Positions 55,663 to 64,000 of a DNA stretch of 64,000 bases are shown here, piece by piece. Origin of the DNA: CADEED01 sp035502995 (GTDB lineage: Bacteria > Pseudomonadota > Gammaproteobacteria > Steroidobacterales > Steroidobacteraceae); assembly GCA_035502995.1 (NCBI GenBank), contig DATJTW010000026.1:41310-105309 (forward strand), read 5' to 3'. Each line of letters begins with the position of its first letter. Position 1 is the stretch's first letter. The notes under the pieces were generated by a model, which worked only from the letters and a program-made list of their open reading frames with translations, did no database searches and was not told the origin of the DNA. Position numbers and translations under genes: made by a program.

Positions 55663-57557
55663 TGTGTGGCGTCTTCGGCCTCTGGCATGCGAAAGGCGCG
55701 GCGCCGGCGCCCGGGCTCTATGACTCCGCGTTCCGCGTGCAGGCGCATCGCGGCCCCGACGGCAGCGGCCGCGAGAGCTTCGAGTTCCCCGAGACGACGC
55801 TGACGCTGGCGCACCAGCGCCTGTCGATCATCGATCTCAGCGACGCCGGCCTGCAGCCGATGCACTCGGCGGACGGGCAGGGGCGCATCTCCTTCAACGG
55901 CGAGCTCTACAACTACCTGGAGCTGCGCGCCGAGCTCGAGCAGGAGGGCGCCACTTTCACGTCGCGCACCGACACCGAGGTGTTGCTGACGGCGCTGCAT
56001 CGCTGGGGCCACGCGCGCGCGTTGTCGCGGTTCAACTGGATGGGCGCGTTCGCCTGGCTGGACCTGCGGAACCGCCGGTTGGTGCTGGCCTGCGACGCCG
56101 GCTCGGAAAAGCCACTCTATTATTACGTCGATTCCGCGCGCCTGGCCTTCGCCTCCGAGATCAAGACGGTGCTGACGCTGGCGGAGCGCAAGTTCACGTT
56201 GAACCGCGACACGGTGGCGCAGTTCCTCTACCAGGGCCTGGTCGACGGTTCGACGGCGACGTTCTTCGCCGGCATCGAACGCCTGGAAGCCGGCACTTAC
56301 CTGGAGATCGATCTCGACGGGCCGATCCGCGTGCCGGCGCCGGTGCGTTTCCCGACGCCGGCGTATCCGGGCGATGTTTCGGCGCTGACGCTGCCGCGGT
56401 TCGTCGACGAGCTGCGCGAACTGTTCATCGACGCGGTGAAGGTGCGGCTGCGCAGCGACGTGCCGGTGGGCGTGTTGCTGTCGGGCGGCGTCGATTCGTC
56501 GTCGATCGCGGCCGTGGCGCACCGGATCACCGGCGCGGGCGTCGCGCCGAAGCTGCTGTCCGCGACCAGCGACGATGCGCGCTTCGACGAGTCCGAGCAC
56601 ATCGAGGCGATGGAGCGCCACCTCGGCCAGCGCGCCGAGCGCATCACGCTGCGGCCGTCGCCGACGCGCATGATCGAGGAGGTCAGCGAGCTCAACTGGT
56701 ACAACGATGCGCCCGTCGCGGGGCTCTCCGCGCTGGCGCACTTCCGATTGATGGAGCGCGCGAAGCAGCTCGGCCTGACGGTGATCCTCAGCGGGCAAGG
56801 CGCCGACGAGATCCTGCTCGGCTACCGCAAGTTCCTCGGGTTCTATCTGCAGTCGCTGGTGCGCCAGGGCCGGCCGTTCAAGGCATTGCACGCCCTGGGT
56901 GGATTCGCGCTGAACCGCTCGATCGTCACGCAGTTCGACCTGAGCGACGCGAAGCGTTACGTGCCGTTCCTGCGCTGGTTCAGCGCGAAGGTGGTCGAGG
57001 ACGAGAGCGCCACCGAGGGCGCGTGGATCCGTGGCTGGCAATCCGCGGCGCTGGGACTCGGCGCGGGTAGTCTGGCGGACCGGCAGCTGCTCGACATCCG
57101 CCGCTTCTCGGTGCCCGGCCTGTGCCACTACGAGGACCGCATGTCGATGGCGATGAGCCGCGAGATCCGGCTGCCATTCCTCGATTCGCGGCTGATCGAC
57201 CTGCTGCTGCGCGCGCCCGACGACTACAAATTGCGCCACGGCTGGACGAAGTACTGCTTCCGCAAGGCGATGGAGCCGTACCTGCCGCGCGAAATCGCGT
57301 GGCGCAAGGACAAGAAGGGTTTCTCGAATCCGGAAGGCGAGTGGCTCAAGCACGAGCTGCGCGAGCAGGTGCTGGCGGCGTTCTCCGCGGACAGCCTGCT
57401 GGCGAAGAAAGGCATCGTCGACAGCGCCGCGATGCTGCGTCGTTACGCGGCCTACGCGCGCCAGCCGGTCAAGGGCGGCACGATCTGGTATCGCGAGATC
57501 CTGGCACCGCTGTCGCTCGAACTGTGGATGCGGCGTTTCGCCGAGTGGATCGAGTGA
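55662..57557 (+). CDS. asnB: Asparagine-synthase-like amidotransferase, copy 3
   Basis: 631 aa. Cys2 (MCGVFGLWH), HRGPDGSG and FNGELYNY are kept; PP-loop SGGVDSS at 274-280 and GQGADEILLGYRKF match the AsnB family. The usual RDRLGEKPLYY segment is CDAGSEKPLYY, so this copy is more diverged than the other two. The order GT4-asnB-GT4 is repeated around it. An amide-forming role on a glycan carboxyl is inferred. Confidence 0.83.
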   Translation: MCGVFGLWHAKGAAPAPGLYDSAFRVQAHRGPDGSGRESFEFPETTLTLAHQRLSIIDLSDAGLQPMHSADGQGRISFNGELYNYLELRAELEQEGATFTSRTDTEVLLTALHRWGHARALSRFNWMGAFAWLDLRNRRLVLACDAGSEKPLYYYVDSARLAFASEIKTVLTLAERKFTLNRDTVAQFLYQGLVDGSTATFFAGIERLEAGTYLEIDLDGPIRVPAPVRFPTPAYPGDVSALTLPRFVDELRELFIDAVKVRLRSDVPVGVLLSGGVDSSSIAAVAHRITGAGVAPKLLSATSDDARFDESEHIEAMERHLGQRAERITLRPSPTRMIEEVSELNWYNDAPVAGLSALAHFRLMERAKQLGLTVILSGQGADEILLGYRKFLGFYLQSLVRQGRPFKALHALGGFALNRSIVTQFDLSDAKRYVPFLRWFSAKVVEDESATEGAWIRGWQSAALGLGAGSLADRQLLDIRRFSVPGLCHYEDRMSMAMSREIRLPFLDSRLIDLLLRAPDDYKLRHGWTKYCFRKAMEPYLPREIAWRKDKKGFSNPEGEWLKHELREQVLAAFSADSLLAKKGIVDSAAMLRRYAAYARQPVKGGTIWYREILAPLSLELWMRRFAEWIE

Positions 57558-57558
57558 C

Positions 57559-58815
57559 GTGAGGGTCTGGATCGTCACCGTCGGCGAGCCGCTGCCGAAG
57601 TACTCGCCGGCCGATCGCATCTGGCGCTCGGGATATCTCGCGCAGCTGATGGCGCGGCGCGGTCACGACGTCACCTGGTGGGTGTCGAGCTTCGATCATT
57701 TCCGCAAGATCCAGCTCGAACCGGATTCGCGGCGCGTCGAGCTCGAGCCGAATCTCGGCCTGCAGTTCCTCCACGGCCGCGACTATCCGCGCAACGTGTC
57801 GCTGGCCCGGCTGCGCAATCACCGCGAGAACGCCGACGAGTTCCGCCGCATCGCGCGCGAGGTCGCCGCGCCGGACGTCATCCTCTGTTCGTTCCCGACC
57901 ATCGAGCTGTCGCGCGAAGCCACGGCGTTCGGCCGCGAGCGCGGCATCCCGGTGGCGCTCGACATCCGCGACCTCTGGCCCGACGAGATGGTCGATCGCG
58001 TGCCGCGCGCGGCGCGCTGGCTGGCGCGGCTGGTGCTGGCGCCGATGTACGCCGAGGCGCGCCGCGCGCTGCGCGATGCCACCGCGTTGGTGTCGATCTC
58101 CCACAACTTTCTCGACTGGGGCCTGGCGCATGCCGGCCGCGCGGTGACGCCGCGCGATCGCGTCATCCCGATGGGCTATACCGGCGCGCTCGATGCGATC
58201 CCGGTCGACGATGCGGTCCGCGCCAAGCTGTCCGCGCTCGGCGTGGATCCGGCGAAGCGCATCTTCTGGTTCTCGGGCACGTTCACCGGGAACCTGGATC
58301 TCGGCACGGTCATCGAGGCGGCGCGCCGGCTGCAGGCCGACGCGGACATCCAGTTCGTCTTCTGCGGCAGCGGCGAACGCGACGCGGAATGGCGCGCGCA
58401 GGCGCGGGGGTTGTCCAACGTGATCTTCACCGGCTGGGCCGTGGCCAGCGAACTCGCGTGGCTGTCGTCGATCGCCTGGGCGGGCCTCGGCGCGTATGCG
58501 GCGCACGCTCGCATGTCGAACCCCAACAAGGTGTTCGAATACATGAGCGCGGGGCTGCCGATCCTGCTGTCGCTGGGCGGCGAGACGCGCGCGATGATCG
58601 AGGACAACGATGCGGGCCGTGGCTACACGGCCGGCGATCCGGACAGCCTCGCCGCGGCGGTGCAGCAGCTCGCGAACGATCCGGCGCTGCGCGAACGCCA
58701 GTCGCTGGCCGCGCGCCGACTCTTCCGGGAAAGGTTCTCGCCCGAGGCGCTGTACGGCGGATATGCCGACTACCTCGTCTCGCTGGCGCGCGACAAACCG
58801 CTCAGCGCGAGCTGA
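57559..58815 (+). CDS. GT4-family glycosyltransferase (WbuB-like branch)
   Basis: 418 aa. N-terminal VGEPLPKYSPADRIWRSGYL and donor motif MSNPNKVFEYMSAGLPIL, where only the second Glu of E-x7-E is kept, as in the WbuB branch. Last gene of the plus-strand operon; its final 14 bp overlap the end of the convergent sugar transferase gene, so no terminator fits between them. GTG start 1 bp after the asnB stop. Confidence 0.85.
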   Translation: MRVWIVTVGEPLPKYSPADRIWRSGYLAQLMARRGHDVTWWVSSFDHFRKIQLEPDSRRVELEPNLGLQFLHGRDYPRNVSLARLRNHRENADEFRRIAREVAAPDVILCSFPTIELSREATAFGRERGIPVALDIRDLWPDEMVDRVPRAARWLARLVLAPMYAEARRALRDATALVSISHNFLDWGLAHAGRAVTPRDRVIPMGYTGALDAIPVDDAVRAKLSALGVDPAKRIFWFSGTFTGNLDLGTVIEAARRLQADADIQFVFCGSGERDAEWRAQARGLSNVIFTGWAVASELAWLSSIAWAGLGAYAAHARMSNPNKVFEYMSAGLPILLSLGGETRAMIEDNDAGRGYTAGDPDSLAAAVQQLANDPALRERQSLAARRLFRERFSPEALYGGYADYLVSLARDKPLSAS

Positions 58816-59530
58816 CGATCTCCGTCGCGCCCGGCGGCGGCGCCGGCTGCAGCGGGGCGGTGCGCGCCGCGACCGCGACGAGATCCGCCGGTGCGCCGCG
58901 CTTGCGCAGGTCTTCCGTCACGCCGCGCAGCGCCGACGCGCGCGAGCCGATCGCGACCGCCGTCAACGCGATCAGCTTGAGATCGAGCAGCAGCGTGCGG
59001 TTCTCGATGTAGAAGATGCCGAGACGGCTCTTGTACGGCCGGATGATCTGGTTGTACGAGAGATCCGGATCCGGCCGGCCCTTCAGGATCTCGCCCTCGT
59101 CGGAGAACACGATCGACGAGTAGTCGGTGATGCCGGGCCGCACGGTCAGCAGTTTCTTCTCCTGCTCCGTGTACAGGCGCGTGTCGCGCTCCACGTTGGG
59201 TCTCGGTCCCACGAGGCTCATGTCCCCCCACAACACGTTCCACAGCTGCGTCAACTCGTCGAGCTTGTAGCGGCGGATGAACGCGCCGATCGGCGTGATG
59301 CGAGGATCGTTCGACGCCGTGGAGTCGACGCCGGACTTGTCGGCCTTCACGACCATCGAGCGCAGCTTCGCCATCTTGAACGTGCCGCCGCCGCGCGCGA
59401 CGCGCGGTCCCATGTAGAACGGCGACTTGAAGTCCTGCAGCCACACGAGGATGGCGACGGGCACGATGATGATGGACGAGATCGTCAGGCCGAGCAGGGC
59501 CACGACGATGTCCAGGAGGCGCTTGAGCAT
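58802..59530 (-). CDS. Initiating undecaprenyl-phosphate sugar transferase
   Basis: 242 aa bacterial sugar transferase (polyprenol phosphate hexose-1-phosphate transferase). One N-terminal membrane segment (about 6-31, VVALLGLTISSIIIVPVAIL). The catalytic core has KLRSMVV, IGAFIRRYKLDELTQLWNVL, GDMSLVGPRP and the following RPGIT. It starts glycan assembly on the lipid carrier. ATG at 59528-59530. It is encoded away from the main operon but convergent with it. Its long C-terminal tail (about 40 residues, Ala/Pro-rich) is unusual. Confidence 0.88.
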   Translation of the reverse strand: MLKRLLDIVVALLGLTISSIIIVPVAILVWLQDFKSPFYMGPRVARGGGTFKMAKLRSMVVKADKSGVDSTASNDPRITPIGAFIRRYKLDELTQLWNVLWGDMSLVGPRPNVERDTRLYTEQEKKLLTVRPGITDYSSIVFSDEGEILKGRPDPDLSYNQIIRPYKSRLGIFYIENRTLLLDLKLIALTAVAIGSRASALRGVTEDLRKRGAPADLVAVAARTAPLQPAPPPGATEIVSSR

Positions 59531-59547
59531 GGGTAGGTGGGTCCTCG

Positions 59548-60480
59548 TCAGACGTTGTGGCGCGCGATGTCCAGGGCCTGCGCGACCACCGCGGGCGCGT
59601 CGAGACCGTACACCTTGCGCAGGTATTCCTGGCTGCCGACCGCTGACGCAAACCCGCCGCGCAATCCCATGCGCACGAAGCGCTTCGGGATCTCGCCGAG
59701 TTCGAGCAGCGATTCGGCGATGGCGCCGCCGAGGCCGCCGTTCACCGTATGTTCCTCGAGCGCGAGGATGCCGCCGGTCTCGCGTGCGGCCGCGCGCAGC
59801 GCGTCCACGTCGAGCGGCTTGGCCGTGTGCACGCTGAGGATGCGGCAGTGGATGCCGTGTTCCTTCGCCAGCGTATCCGCCGCCTGCAGCGCGACTTCGA
59901 GGATGCCGCCGCAGGTGGCGATGGTGAGGTCCGTGCCGGCGCGCACGAGGCGCGCCTTGCCGATCTCGAACACGTCGCCGGGTTTGTGCGACGGCGGCGC
60001 CTTCGACTTGTCGAGGCGCAGGTAGCAGGTGCCGGGGTGCGCGATCAGCGCGCGCGTCGCCTGGCGTACTTCCCATTCGTCGCCGGGGCTGACCACCGTG
60101 AGCGTGGGCAGCGAACGCAGGATCGCCAGATCTTCCGTCGCATGGTGCGACACGCCGAGCGCGCCGTAGCTGAAGCCGCTGCCGATCGACACGACCTTCA
60201 CGTTCGCATCGTGATAGGCGGCGTCGTTGCGGATCTGCTCGAGGCAACGCAGGCTCGGGAAGTTCGCGATCGAATACGTGAACACGATGCGGCCGTCGAG
60301 CGCGAGGCCGGTGGCGAGGCCGGTCATGTTCTGCTCGGCGACGCCCGCATTCAGGAACTGCTTCGGGTGACTTTTCGCGAAGCTCTCGAACACGCCGAAG
60401 CCGAGGTCGGCGGTGATCAGCAGGATGCGCGGATCCTGGGCGGCGAGCTCGATGAGCTCGGCGATGAAGGCATTACGCAT
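59548..60480 (-). CDS. Transketolase-like protein, C-terminal (pyrimidine-binding) subunit
   Basis: 310 aa. It has ADLGFGVFESFA, FLNAGVAEQNMTGLATGLAL with the catalytic Glu that activates thiamin diphosphate, and a C-terminal transketolase domain (LSVHTAKPLD). The start ATG overlaps the stop of the N-terminal subunit gene as TGATG, so the two are co-translated and must act together. Role: two-carbon transfer between sugars or building an unusual sugar for the glycan (inference). Confidence 0.85.
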   Translation of the reverse strand: MRNAFIAELIELAAQDPRILLITADLGFGVFESFAKSHPKQFLNAGVAEQNMTGLATGLALDGRIVFTYSIANFPSLRCLEQIRNDAAYHDANVKVVSIGSGFSYGALGVSHHATEDLAILRSLPTLTVVSPGDEWEVRQATRALIAHPGTCYLRLDKSKAPPSHKPGDVFEIGKARLVRAGTDLTIATCGGILEVALQAADTLAKEHGIHCRILSVHTAKPLDVDALRAAARETGGILALEEHTVNGGLGGAIAESLLELGEIPKRFVRMGLRGGFASAVGSQEYLRKVYGLDAPAVVAQALDIARHNV

Positions 60481-61283
60481 CAGGAACGTTCCAGCTCGGC
60501 GAGGGCGCGGTCGTATTCGTCGCCCTTGGCGGTGCGGTAGTGCCAGAGCACGGTGTTCTCCATGAACGAGACGCCCTTGCCCTTGGTGGTGTGCGCGAGC
60601 ACGCAGACGGGTTTGCCGCTCTCCGACGGCGCGTCGAGCACCGCACGCAGCTGCGCGTGGTCGTGGCCATCCACTTCGCGCACCTCCCAGTTGAAGGCGC
60701 GCCACTTGTCGACGAACGGCTCGAGCGCGATCGTGTCCGCCACCGGCGCCAGCGACTGGATCTTGTTGTAGTCGACGACGGCGACCAGGTTGCCGAGCTG
60801 GTGGTGCGCCGCGAACAGGATGGCCTCCCAGTTGGAGCCCTCGTCGCATTCGCCGTCGCTGAGCAGCACGTAGACACGGTGCGCGCGCTCGTCCAGCTTC
60901 GCGCCGAACGCCATGCCGGCGCCGACCGGCAGGCCATGACCCAGCGAACCGGTCGAGAACTCGACGCCCGGGATGCCTTTGTGCGAGACGTGGCCGCTCA
61001 GCAGAGAGCCGTCACGGTAGTGCGTGTCGAGCTTTTCGACCGGGAAGAACCCGCTCTCGGCCAGCGCGGCGTAGATGCCGGCGCCGGCGTGGCCCTTGCT
61101 GAGGATGAAGCGGTCGCGGTTCGCCCAGCGCGGCTCGTCGGTCTTGTAGTCGAGCACGTGGGCGTACAACACCGCGACGATGTCCGCCATCGACAGCACC
61201 GCACCGATGTGCGAGCTGCCGCCCTGGCTCGTCATGCGCAGCGCGTGCTTGCGGATGCGCCGCGCCAATTCGATCGAGTCCAC
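60480..61283 (-). CDS. Transketolase-like protein, N-terminal (diphosphate-binding) subunit
   Basis: 267 aa. It binds thiamin diphosphate and Mg: SQGGSSHIGAVLSMADI, SKGHAGAGIYAAL, GSLGHGLPVGAGMA and the metal motif SDGECDEGSNWEA...VVDYNKIQ. Start ATG at 61281-61283, 1 bp after the aminotransferase stop. A second, housekeeping full-length transketolase is expected elsewhere in the genome, so this split pair is likely dedicated to the glycan pathway. Confidence 0.86.
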   Translation of the reverse strand: MDSIELARRIRKHALRMTSQGGSSHIGAVLSMADIVAVLYAHVLDYKTDEPRWANRDRFILSKGHAGAGIYAALAESGFFPVEKLDTHYRDGSLLSGHVSHKGIPGVEFSTGSLGHGLPVGAGMAFGAKLDERAHRVYVLLSDGECDEGSNWEAILFAAHHQLGNLVAVVDYNKIQSLAPVADTIALEPFVDKWRAFNWEVREVDGHDHAQLRAVLDAPSESGKPVCVLAHTTKGKGVSFMENTVLWHYRTAKGDEYDRALAELERS

Positions 61284-61284
61284 G

Positions 61285-62403
61285 TCAGGCCTTCTGGTGG
61301 AAGCGTTCGATCACGTCGCAGATGTAGGTGATGTCGTCGTCCGAGAGGGACGTGTTCATCGGCAGCATCAGGAAGCGCGAGGTCATCAGCGTTGTCTTCG
61401 GCAGCTCGACCCTGAAGCCGAGGTTCGGGAACTGGTGCACGGCGCGGCCGCCCCATTGCAGCAGCGTGCGCACGCCGTTCTCCTCGAGATAGGCCTTCAA
61501 CGCGTCGCGGCGCACGGCCTGCAGCTCGTAGTTCTGATAGCAGTCGAAGTGGTCGGGATGCGCGTCCGGCGCGGGCGGCAGCATCAGTTCGGAAATGCCG
61601 CGCAGGCGCTGGTCGTACTGGCGCGCGATCTCGCGGCGGCGCGCGATCGCGCCGTCGAACTTCGCGAGCTTGTAGCTGAGGACGGCGGCCTGCACGTTGT
61701 CGAGACGGCAGTTCGTCCCCCAGTCCTGCACCACGCCGTCCTTGCCGCGGCCGTGATCGCGCCACATCTCGATCTGCTCGGCGACCTTGTCGTCGTTCGT
61801 GACCAGACCGCCGCCGTCGCCGAAGCAGCCCAGCGACTTCGCGGGATAGAAGCTGAACGTGCCTGCGAGGCCGAACGTGCCGGCGAACTTGCCGCGGTAT
61901 TTCGCGCCGATGCCCTGCGCGGCGTCCTCGACGATCTTGAGGCCGTGTTTGTTGGCCAGCGCCTCGAGCGGCGCCATCGCGCAGGTACGGCCGTTGAGGT
62001 GCACGGGCAGGATGACCTTCGTCTTCTTCGTGATCGCGGCCTCGACGGCCTTCGCGTCGATGAGGTGATCGTCGCCGCACTCGACCAGCACGGGCGTCGC
62101 ACCCAGCGACTTGATCGGATACACCGAGGCGATGAACGTGTGCGACGGCACGATGACCTCGTCACCGGGACCGACGCCGGCGGCGCGCAGCGCCAGCACG
62201 ATCGCGTTGGTGCCGTCGTTCATGCCGAACGCGTATTTCACGTTCAGGTATTTCGCCAGCGCCGCTTCGAACTCTTTCAGATCCTTCTGCAGGATGTAGG
62301 CGCCGCGGCTGAGCACGTCGCGGATGATCGCCATCAGCTCCTGCTCGTCCGGGGCGAACAGGGCGGGGTAGTTGAAGAACGGGATCTGGCGTCTCGTCAG
62401 CAT
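61285..62403 (-). CDS. DegT/DnrJ/EryC1-family sugar aminotransferase
   Basis: 372 aa. PLP lysine in FSFYPAKSLGCFGDGGGL; GMNDGTNAIVLALRAAGVGPGDEV and KIVEDAAQGIGA match the family. It is clearly distinct from the copy at 19.4 kb. With the transketolase pair it may form an amino sugar by a route other than the nucleotide-keto-sugar pathway. ATG at 62401-62403, 28 bp after the methyltransferase gene. Confidence 0.87.
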   Translation of the reverse strand: MLTRRQIPFFNYPALFAPDEQELMAIIRDVLSRGAYILQKDLKEFEAALAKYLNVKYAFGMNDGTNAIVLALRAAGVGPGDEVIVPSHTFIASVYPIKSLGATPVLVECGDDHLIDAKAVEAAITKKTKVILPVHLNGRTCAMAPLEALANKHGLKIVEDAAQGIGAKYRGKFAGTFGLAGTFSFYPAKSLGCFGDGGGLVTNDDKVAEQIEMWRDHGRGKDGVVQDWGTNCRLDNVQAAVLSYKLAKFDGAIARRREIARQYDQRLRGISELMLPPAPDAHPDHFDCYQNYELQAVRRDALKAYLEENGVRTLLQWGGRAVHQFPNLGFRVELPKTTLMTSRFLMLPMNTSLSDDDITYICDVIERFHQKA

Positions 62404-62431
62404 GTCAGGACCTCTCGGGTGTGCGCGCGCT

Positions 62432-63205
62432 TCAGGCGGGCAGCGTCGCGCGGCAGTAGATCACCTTGTGGGAACGATCGGGTTCGGTCGGCAGCAAGGG
62501 TGTGGGCGGATCGATCGAGGCCGGCGCCTCGAGCTCGGCCGGCATCGGCACCAGGCGTCCGAAGACGAATCGCTTGAGAAAGCGCTTTCCGGCAAGCGAC
62601 TTCGGCATCAGTCCGAGGCCGACGACCATCCGCTTGATGGGACGTAGTAGGCGCTGGCGCGCCGACACCTCGCCGACCGGCATGTATCCGGACACCTCGG
62701 CGGTGAAGCCGGCCTCCCGGAACATGCGGACCAGCTCCACGGTACCGTGGTAACGGGTGCTCATCGGGCTGGGGTTGAAGTCGTAGAGATCCTTGTTAGC
62801 GGTCGCAATCAGCACCTGGCCGCCGGGGCGCAACACGCGGCGGCACTCGCGGACGAAGCGCTCCGCCTCCGGAATGTAATAAAGCGCTTCGAACATCACG
62901 ACCAGGTCCTTGGATGCATCGGCGTAGGGCAACGACTGGGCGTCGAGTTTCTGCAGCGGTACGCGATTACCGTAGTGGCGGCGCGCGACGTCGAGGCAGG
63001 AATCGGAATAGTCGCCGGCTTCGAGCGAGCGGCTGGCCCTCTGCAGCAGTCCCAGCCCCTGGCCGGATCCACAGGCGACTTCGACGACATCCTTCCCCGG
63101 GCAGAACTGGGCGGCCCAGCCGTAGCGGTGCGACATCCGGGTCAGCTGCTCTTCGGAAATCCCCGAGCCCGCGAGCTCGGTCACCTCTGCGTAGTCAGTC
63201 GCCAT
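62432..63205 (-). CDS. Class I SAM-dependent methyltransferase
   Basis: 257 aa. Motif I VVEVACGSGQGLGLL near 39-53, GDYSDSCLDVA and LDAQSLPYADASKDLVVMFEALYY. First gene of the minus-strand block. ATG at 63203-63205 chosen because similarity to methyltransferases starts there (MATDYAEVTELAG); the open frame continues upstream but is low-similarity. The AAGAAG before it is a weak ribosome-binding site. Confidence 0.83.
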   Translation of the reverse strand: MATDYAEVTELAGSGISEEQLTRMSHRYGWAAQFCPGKDVVEVACGSGQGLGLLQRASRSLEAGDYSDSCLDVARRHYGNRVPLQKLDAQSLPYADASKDLVVMFEALYYIPEAERFVRECRRVLRPGGQVLIATANKDLYDFNPSPMSTRYHGTVELVRMFREAGFTAEVSGYMPVGEVSARQRLLRPIKRMVVGLGLMPKSLAGKRFLKRFVFGRLVPMPAELEAPASIDPPTPLLPTEPDRSHKVIYCRATLPA

Positions 63206-63666
63206 CTTCTTAAAATCGCTCCAAAAAACCCGCGCTAGGGTAGCCGGTCGCCGCCCGATGACAAAGTGTCCGGAGAGGGACGAATCCCTGTGGTCGGCGC
63301 GTCGCGGAGGCGCGCAATCGTGACGGCGCGCCATGTGGAAAAGTGTCTGGAAATTGTCCGGGCGCGCGGTTCGATGTCTCTCGTCCGGCGCGTCGCGGGC
63401 CCGGATTCTAGCCAAACACCTTCGCTCGCGTACAAACATCCACGGATCGCGAGTCGGTTCGGTGGCAGGGTAGAGAGTGTCTACCTACGGCGGGAGCTGA
63501 CCCCGAGTAGATCGTCGCAGCGGCGCGACAGAGACGATCGATGGCTACGAAAAACCCGCTGAAACTGTGAGAGAAAATGCAGTGTCGTGACAGATATACT
63601 CCTGGGTAGCGCGGCCGCAACGACTTTGGTCCTACTCTCTCGAAACCCGACGATGGATGGAACCCG
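63206..63666. other. 461-bp divergent intergenic region
   Basis: It separates the minus-strand methyltransferase from the plus-strand dehydratase at the edge and is less GC-rich than its surroundings in places. Contents seen: a TAGAAT -10-like box on the minus strand (63405-63410) with a loose GTTGTAC-type -35 at 19 bp, a short AGGGA/TCCCT hairpin near 63276-63289, and a plus-strand TATACT box at 63595-63600. No convincing gene is visible in it. Confidence 0.5.
63595..63600 (+). promoter_or_regulatory. Candidate -10 box for the right-edge gene
   Basis: TATACT (5 of 6) about 79 bp before the start. No clear -35 is found 16-18 bp upstream. Confidence 0.35.
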
Positions 63667-63678
63667 TTGAAGCACTCT

Positions 63679-64000
63679 ATGCGCCGCAGACAAGTCAGAC
63701 GCTACCGCTCGAGCAAGATGGGACGCCAGAGCGCACGCCTGATCCGCAGCGCACGGCATCTCGGCCGTCAATCGAAACAACTCATCATGCTGGCGGCCGA
63801 CGTCGTCGCCATTCCGGCGGCGCTCTGGACGGCCATCTTCCTGCGCACGGGTAACGCCGAGCCGCACTTCGGCGCTCTGGCCGCGTTGTACGCCGGCGCG
63901 CTGCTCACCACCGTGCCGATGTTCGTGCGGCTCGGCCTGTATCGCGCCGTCGTCCGGTTCCTCGGCAGCCAGGCCGCCGGCATCATCGCGCTCAGCACCG
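63679..64000 (+). CDS. WbpM/CapD-like membrane nucleotide-sugar dehydratase, N-terminus (truncated)
   Basis: 107 codons visible before the window ends. A basic N-terminal segment is followed by membrane helices (LIMLAADVVAIPAALWTAIFL, then ALAALYAGALLTTVPMFVRL) and LYRAVVRFLGSQA, the typical beginning of membrane-bound FlaA1/WbpM/CapD 4,6-dehydratases. The catalytic domain lies outside the window. ATG at 63679 chosen; an in-frame TTG at 63667 is possible. Such enzymes make UDP-linked 4-keto-6-deoxy sugars, often for the first residue of the glycan. Confidence 0.75.
   Translation, partial: MRRRQVRRYRSSKMGRQSARLIRSARHLGRQSKQLIMLAADVVAIPAALWTAIFLRTGNAEPHFGALAALYAGALLTTVPMFVRLGLYRAVVRFLGSQAAGIIALST

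Noticed and set aside
54936..57620. Long minus-strand open frame opposite GT4 and asnB copy 3
   Set aside because: Low-complexity translation with no motif; the plus-strand genes fully explain the region.
63603..63615. ops-like string TGGGTAGCGCGG near the right-edge gene
   Set aside because: Only 8 of 12 positions match, and it would coincide with the start site predicted from TATACT, too early for RfaH recruitment.

Overview
The window is GC-rich bacterial chromosome (roughly two thirds G+C). Gene content and order (tig-clpP-clpX-lon followed by tRNA genes and ppiD; mltD, a yafS-like gene, rnhA, dnaQ; fabI) point to a gammaproteobacterium. By inference it lies near the Steroidobacterales/Nevskiales/Xanthomonadales side, but no species can be named from sequence alone. 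I see no transposase, phage gene or CRISPR array.

Layout. (1) 1-2.5 kb: the edge of a secreted-protein gene, tRNA-Lys, an unusual SAM-methyltransferase/kinase fusion, a Trm112-like protein, a small four-helix membrane protein and tRNA-Leu. (2) 2.5-10.8 kb: the proteostasis block tig-clpP-clpX-lon, tRNA-Val and tRNA-Asp, ppiD. A sigma32-like promoter precedes lon and a terminator follows it. (3) 10.8-17 kb: a DAACS transporter, fabI and mltD on the minus strand, then yafS-like, rnhA and dnaQ. (4) 17-28.1 kb: the first polysaccharide block: a UDP-HexNAc 6-dehydrogenase, a uronate 4-epimerase, a DegT aminotransferase, pgi, two tandem wzi paralogues and a very large multi-SLBB export protein. (5) 28.1-29.14 kb: a control module. 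A good sigma70 promoter with a perfect palindrome at the predicted start site precedes an RfaH-like antiterminator gene, which overlaps a MarR-type EPS regulator gene; then comes a leader with an exact E. coli-type ops element. (6) 29.15-58.8 kb: 26 tightly packed or overlapping plus-strand genes. They encode Wzz, an ABC exporter (probable flippase), a near-complete CMP-legionaminic-acid-type pathway (legB, legC, neuD, neuB, neuC, ptmE, neuA), a Wzy-like polymerase, four GT4 glycosyltransferases, another capsule-type transferase, six methyltransferases and three asparagine-synthase-like amidotransferases. (7) 58.8-63.2 kb, minus strand, convergent: initiating sugar transferase, split transketolase, DegT aminotransferase and a methyltransferase. 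(8) Right edge: a 461-bp divergent intergenic region and the N-terminus of a WbpM/CapD-like membrane dehydratase.

How it works together (inference): the initiating transferase loads a sugar phosphate on undecaprenyl phosphate. The glycosyltransferases add uronic acids and a legionaminic-type nonulosonate. The AsnB-like enzymes probably amidate carboxyl groups and the methyltransferases cap or decorate the glycan. The ABC exporter flips the unit, Wzy/Wzz polymerise it, and the SLBB protein with two Wzi paralogues exports and anchors it. The RfaH/ops pair would let RNA polymerase read through the roughly 30-kb operon. The most notable signal is this self-contained control module (promoter, palindrome, rfaH-like gene, MarR gene, ops) placed directly ahead of the operon it would govern.
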